From: an uncultured Nitrospirota bacterium
GTDB lineage: Bacteria > Nitrospinota > Nitrospinia > SZUA-224
DNA length: 9,777 bases
Direction of reading: 5' to 3'
NCBI GenBank assembly: GCA_913009285.1
Contig: CAJVYE010000026.1
Coordinates: 1 to 9,777 of the forward strand
Both the position numbers and the translations under genes were made by a program. Positions 6,942 through 9,777 of this stretch are shown here, one piece after another. The notes below the pieces were generated by a model. It was not told the DNA's origin. It ran no database searches and was given only the letters and a program-made list of their open reading frames with translations. How positions within the stretch are numbered: the first letter of the stretch is position 1; each line of letters starts with the position of its first letter.

Positions 6942-7217
6942 TTTAAACTCCCATAGATTTCCATATAACATATCAGACTGCGTTTTTGTAATATATTATT
7001 CTGAAAATCTATTTACGTCCCTATATTTATAACCAGACAAATATACACCATTTTTATCTGAATTGTCAATTACTATGCAACGAGTATATTTAGAGTTCTG
7101 CGAGCAGCACAATATGTTGTATGTCTGAGCTATAATTCACCTACATTCAGTATACCAGCATCCTAAAACCCCGGAATCGTAAATGCAACTGTTCGAAATA
7201 GCATCCAAAATTTATAC
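6942..7217. other. Intergenic spacer with the promoter of the signalling operon
   Basis: This 276-base AT-rich spacer separates the metallo-hydrolase stop from the receiver-GGDEF-HD-GYP start. It contains the promoter listed at 7040-7069 and an untranslated leader of roughly 90 bases. AGCATCC followed by A-rich sequence recurs at 7158-7168 and 7200-7209. I see no clear terminator for the upstream operon and no RNA gene. Confidence 0.55.
7040..7069 (-). promoter_or_regulatory. Sigma-70-type promoter of the receiver-GGDEF-HD-GYP operon
   Basis: On the minus strand a consensus -35 TTGACA (7069-7064) is followed after 18 bases by TATATT (7045-7040), one mismatch from the consensus -10. Transcription would start near 7033, about 90 bases before the ATG at 6941. 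Position, strand and spacing all fit the signalling operon. Confidence 0.65.
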
Positions 7218-7970
7218 TCAAGACACCTTGATTTTCATAAGATCCTCTGCTATTATGATCTCTCCGTCGAATATCCTTTTACACTGGCTTAGGATATTAA
7301 TACTATCACATTGAGGATAAAAGTGAGTAAGAATCAACTTCTTGCAGTGAGATTCAGAGGCTATTCTCCCAGCCAAGTAGGGTGTCAGATGTCCTTCAAC
7401 CTTCATCTCATTAGGAAAAGAGCATTCCAATACCAAGAGATCTGCATCTTCTGCTAAGGCTACTATGTTTCTGCAGTAATCTGTATCACCTGAAAAGACT
7501 ATAGTTCCATTACCTGACTCTATTCTATACCCTACACTCTCCCGGATATGTGCCATAGGTTTAACAATAATATTAATGGCCCCATAAGAGATCCTTTCAT
7601 CATTGATCTCCTTCAAGGTAAGACGATAAGAAGAAGGTTCTATCCACTCCCCATAAACATTTTTAAGTCTTCTGAAGAAGTCCTTAAATCCCATTCCTGC
7701 AACAATCTGAAGATCCTTCTCCCTGACAGCATCTCCATATTTGCAAGTAAAGAGAAAAGGTACTAAATCGGCAACATGATCAGGATGGATATGGCTGTAA
7801 AATATATAATCGATATCTTTATAGCTAATCCCTATCTGAATCAATTTCCCCAGCGTACCAGAACCGCTGTCAAAGAGTAGTACCTTTGTCCCGACCCTTA
7901 TAACTAGTCCTGGGGAACCCCTCCTCTTTGATGGAACACATGTACCTGAACCCAGTATGATCAATTCCAT
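7218..7970 (-). CDS. Metallo-beta-lactamase-fold hydrolase, RNase Z-like but lacking the exosite arm
   Basis: 250 residues, apparently cytoplasmic. It opens with MELIILGSGTCVPSKRRGSP, the RNase Z-like start, and carries a full set of metal ligands: SHIHPDH with His60, His62, Asp64 and His65, His141, Asp162 (SGDTDYC) and His216 (LTHFYP), plus EGHLTP at 193-198 like the RNase Z H-x-T motif. Two-metal hydrolysis of a phosphodiester or ester is expected. Bacterial tRNase Z is about 300 residues and has a tRNA-gripping arm between the His140 and Asp211 equivalents. Here only 20 residues separate those ligands, so the arm is absent and a different substrate is likely. ATG at 7970 has GGAG nine bases upstream, 14 bases after the FlgM-like stop. 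Confidence 0.87.
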   Translation of the reverse strand: MELIILGSGTCVPSKRRGSPGLVIRVGTKVLLFDSGSGTLGKLIQIGISYKDIDYIFYSHIHPDHVADLVPFLFTCKYGDAVREKDLQIVAGMGFKDFFRRLKNVYGEWIEPSSYRLTLKEINDERISYGAINIIVKPMAHIRESVGYRIESGNGTIVFSGDTDYCRNIVALAEDADLLVLECSFPNEMKVEGHLTPYLAGRIASESHCKKLILTHFYPQCDSINILSQCKRIFDGEIIIAEDLMKIKVS

Positions 7971-7984
7971 ACAACTTAGCTCCG

Positions 7985-8203
7985 CTAGCCGATCTTTTCC
8001 CCAAGCTTTCGAATTATCTTATCAGCGATCTCTTCTGATTTCACACGATAGGTGTTGTTTTTAATCTCCCTCTTGAATTTAACTATTAAATCTATTCTTA
8101 TATCAGATGATGACAATTCAACCGATCCCATATCCTCTTCATTCATATCAGCATTACTTATAGATCGTTCACCTTTGGCAAGATTTTTTTTAAATCTAAA
8201 CAT
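7985..8203 (-). CDS. flgM: FlgM-like anti-sigma-28 factor
   Basis: 72 residues. The C-terminal half, SSDIRIDLIVKFKREIKNN followed by TYRVKSEEIADKIIRKL, aligns by eye with the conserved FlgM region: S-D-[IM]-R/N-x-x-[KR]-[VI]-x-x-[LF]-K-x-x-I-x-x-G-x-Y-x-[VM]-x-x-x-x-[IV]-A-D-x-[IL]-[IL]. The N-terminus is Lys-rich and apparently disordered, as in FlgM. FlgM holds sigma-28 (FliA) until it is exported through the flagellar hook-basal body. I start at the ATG 8203, 13 bases after the stop of the SurA-like gene, with AAGGA upstream. A longer frame exists back to 8368 but would overlap the SurA-like gene by 150 bases and has no FlgM similarity there. No flagellar structural gene is in the window, so the call rests on the motif. 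Confidence 0.72.
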   Translation of the reverse strand: MFRFKKNLAKGERSISNADMNEEDMGSVELSSSDIRIDLIVKFKREIKNNTYRVKSEEIADKIIRKLGEKIG

Positions 8204-8216
8204 TTTACTTAATCCT

Positions 8217-9731
8217 TTATCCTCTACTATTATAAAACGAACTCCATTCCTCTTTGATAATTTTCCAGCTATCCTTCTCCCTCTTAAAATATAATCTCTT
8301 AAGACCCACATCTGTGTACACATTAGACTTAAATTCCTGTTTAAAAGTTGCCAGTACAAATCCGTCATCCTGTGTAATTCTCAAATTCTTTATTACTATC
8401 CTTATATAATCATGTATACTATTATTTCTATCCCTATTTTTCATCCAATCTTCCCGGTCCATCTCCCCTGCTCTGAATCCTGTAGAATAGAGCGATATAT
8501 ACCTCTCAATATCCTTTCTCTCCCATGACTCCTTCCAATCCCAAACGATCCTCATTATCGCCCCATTATATTGTTCATCCTCCTGTAACATGTTTTCAAC
8601 TACTTCTTCTGACATGGTTACATCAGACGACTTCTCTTCCCGGGTCTTTAATTCTCTCTTCCATTCTCCATTTTCACTTTCCATCGGCATAAGTATCTCT
8701 ACATAGGATGCATCTTTAAGCTCTGCAATCCACGTATTATATCTCTCCTTTAACTTTTCTGCAAATATCCTGTTCCTTATCCCTTCCCTAACTTCATCTA
8801 TTGATCTGGGAGCTGATTCCTTTTTCCCTTCAACCCTGATGATATGAAAACCATATTTTGTCCTGACCAGGTCACTCACTTCCCCCGTCTTCAGACTAAA
8901 CGCTACCTTCTCGAGAGGGGCAACCATTGTACCCTTTTTGAAAAAGCCGAGGTCTCCACCACTAGATGCAGAAGGATCTTCAGAATGTATCTTTGCCAGT
9001 TCAATAAAGTCCTTACCCTCACGGATCTTCTTTAGGATCAAAAGTGCCTTTTCTCTGACCCTTTCCTCCTCTTCTATGCTCACGTCTTCATCACAGAGGA
9101 AGAGGATATGTCTTATATTCACTTCCTCTGGCATAAAAAAATAATTAAGATGCTTTTCATAATACTCTTTGATCTCATTATCATCAACGCGAATCCTTGA
9201 CCTTACCTCGTAGTCCACTACCTTAGATAAGATGATCTGTTCTCTTAAATTTGTCCTATAATTATCCATCGTCTGTCCCTGTGCCTTCAAAAACTTCTCA
9301 AGCATCTTATCTGTCAGAGAATTCCTATCCTTAATATCTTCAAGCGCTGTATGAATATCCTCATCAGTAACCTTTATACCAATCTCCTTTGCATGTTGTA
9401 ACTTAAGCCTATCTGCAATTATCGAATTTATGGCTATTTTTTCTATATCCTCAATCTTTATATCATTTTTCTCTGCCCTAATCTTTTCAGTGATTAAAAG
9501 GGCCCTTTCCTGTAACTCACTCAAGGTAATAATATCTCCTTTTACCTTTGCCGCAATTCTATCAACAATTTCACTTCTACCCTGGGAAGAGAAGAGGAGA
9601 CTGATAGTAATAGATACAACGATAATTTTGGTAATATATAGTAAGCAGTAGACAGTAGGCAGTAGGCAGTAGGCAGCATTCCATCTTCCAATCGGCCAAA
9701 TATGACCCGAATTTGAGCGCGAAAACAGCAA
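8217..9731 (-). CDS. SurA/PrsA-like parvulin peptidyl-prolyl isomerase with C-terminal NTF2-like domain; 5' end uncertain
   Basis: Up to 504 residues. A hydrophobic segment, TKIIVVSITISLLFSS (about 34-49), looks like a signal-peptide core. A SurA N-terminal chaperone domain follows (about 54-190, beginning VDRIAAKVKGDIITLSEL). A single parvulin domain (about 201-302) has NIRHILF, EDPSASSGGDLGFFKKG and TKYGFHIIRVEGKK. After an acidic linker, residues about 390-498 (WDWKESWERKDIERYISLY through WKIIKEEW) match the NTF2/SnoaL-like domain found on some L,D-transpeptidase-related envelope proteins. It should act in the periplasm on outer-membrane protein folding. The start is unresolved: no ATG or GTG is in frame. 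The options are TTG at 9731, a CTG within the heptamer array, or ATT at 9635 just before the signal core. The frame stays open through the adapter to the contig edge. The FlgM-like gene follows by 13 bases. Confidence 0.85.
   Translation of the reverse strand: MLFSRSNSGHIWPIGRWNAAYCLLPTVYCLLYITKIIVVSITISLLFSSQGRSEIVDRIAAKVKGDIITLSELQERALLITEKIRAEKNDIKIEDIEKIAINSIIADRLKLQHAKEIGIKVTDEDIHTALEDIKDRNSLTDKMLEKFLKAQGQTMDNYRTNLREQIILSKVVDYEVRSRIRVDDNEIKEYYEKHLNYFFMPEEVNIRHILFLCDEDVSIEEEERVREKALLILKKIREGKDFIELAKIHSEDPSASSGGDLGFFKKGTMVAPLEKVAFSLKTGEVSDLVRTKYGFHIIRVEGKKESAPRSIDEVREGIRNRIFAEKLKERYNTWIAELKDASYVEILMPMESENGEWKRELKTREEKSSDVTMSEEVVENMLQEDEQYNGAIMRIVWDWKESWERKDIERYISLYSTGFRAGEMDREDWMKNRDRNNSIHDYIRIVIKNLRITQDDGFVLATFKQEFKSNVYTDVGLKRLYFKREKDSWKIIKEEWSSFYNSRG
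9641..9675. repeat. Heptanucleotide tandem repeat (GTAGGCA on plus strand, five units)
   Basis: Units run GTAAGCA, GTAGACA, then three perfect GTAGGCA copies, followed by a single G. On the minus strand they lie at the extreme 5' end of the SurA-like frame, encoding AYCLLPTVYCL-type residues. Seven is not a multiple of three, so copy changes shift the frame. Related motifs occur at 2272-2283. Confidence 0.85.
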
Positions 9732-9744
9732 ATTTGTTTTTTGA

Positions 9745-9776
9745 AGATCGGAAGAGCGTCGTGTAGGGAAAGAGTG
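9745..9776. other. Illumina TruSeq adapter sequence at the contig end (artefact)
   Basis: AGATCGGAAGAGC followed by GTCGTGTAGGGAAAGAGTG is 32 bases identical to the standard Illumina read-2 3' adapter, with the last base of the window (9777) then differing. It is not genomic. Translated on the minus strand it gives the well-known contaminant peptide SFPTRRSSDL. Sequence between about 9677 and 9744 comes from the reads that ran into this adapter and deserves caution. Confidence 0.97.
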
Positions 9777-9777
9777 G

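Noticed and set aside
6942..6971. ATG at 6971 as start of the receiver-GGDEF-HD-GYP protein
   Set aside because: The ATG at 6941 has GGGAG at ideal spacing and starts directly before the receiver domain.
8204..8368. Longer start for the FlgM-like gene
   Set aside because: It would overlap the SurA-like coding sequence by about 150 bases; the ATG at 8203 has a ribosome site and gives a normal short FlgM-like protein.
9641..9675. Possible CRISPR array
   Set aside because: The units are only seven bases and directly abutting, with no spacers; this is a simple tandem repeat.

Overview
This window is an AT-rich piece of a Gram-negative bacterial genome, very probably one end-to-end metagenomic contig. 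An envelope with an outer membrane is implied by a DUF3187-type beta-barrel, a SurA-like periplasmic chaperone, a TlpA/ResA-like thiol-disulfide protein and a type IV pilin-like protein. The mix of HDOD, GGDEF/HD-GYP, HAMP and pilin genes with many intergenic palindromes fits a deltaproteobacterial or Nitrospirota-like lineage, but this placement is inference and no marker gene settles it. All native genes lie on the minus strand; only the insertion-sequence fragment at the left end is on the plus strand.

Reading in the direction of transcription (right to left): (1) 9777-7218 holds a SurA-like peptidyl-prolyl isomerase fused to a C-terminal NTF2-like domain, a 72-residue FlgM-like anti-sigma-28 factor, and a metallo-beta-lactamase-fold hydrolase, tightly spaced and probably one operon. 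The right end of the contig is an Illumina adapter (9745-9776), and the 5' end of the SurA-like gene contains a heptanucleotide tandem repeat with no conventional in-frame start codon. (2) 7217-6942 is a spacer with a good sigma-70-type promoter (TTGACA-18-TATATT). (3) 6941-1603 holds a receiver-GGDEF-GAF-like-HD-GYP protein, a translationally coupled 68-residue hypothetical protein, a strong hairpin, an HDOD protein starting at TTG, a DUF3187 outer-membrane protein and a TlpA-like membrane-anchored thioredoxin. (4) 1602-1209 is a 394-base gene-free stretch largely filled by a three-layer nested inverted-repeat element. (5) 1208-68 holds a HAMP-only membrane protein and a type IV pilin-like gene. 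The pilin is cut off by the end of an IS21-family element, whose istB 3' end (1-120, plus strand) and terminal repeats occupy 1-186.

Functionally the window centres on signalling and surface biology: a phosphorylation-controlled protein predicted both to make and to break cyclic di-GMP, an HDOD regulator co-transcribed with it, a flagellar-type anti-sigma factor, a HAMP membrane protein beside a pilin, and envelope folding and redox factors. The link between them is inferred from co-orientation and spacing, not shown directly.
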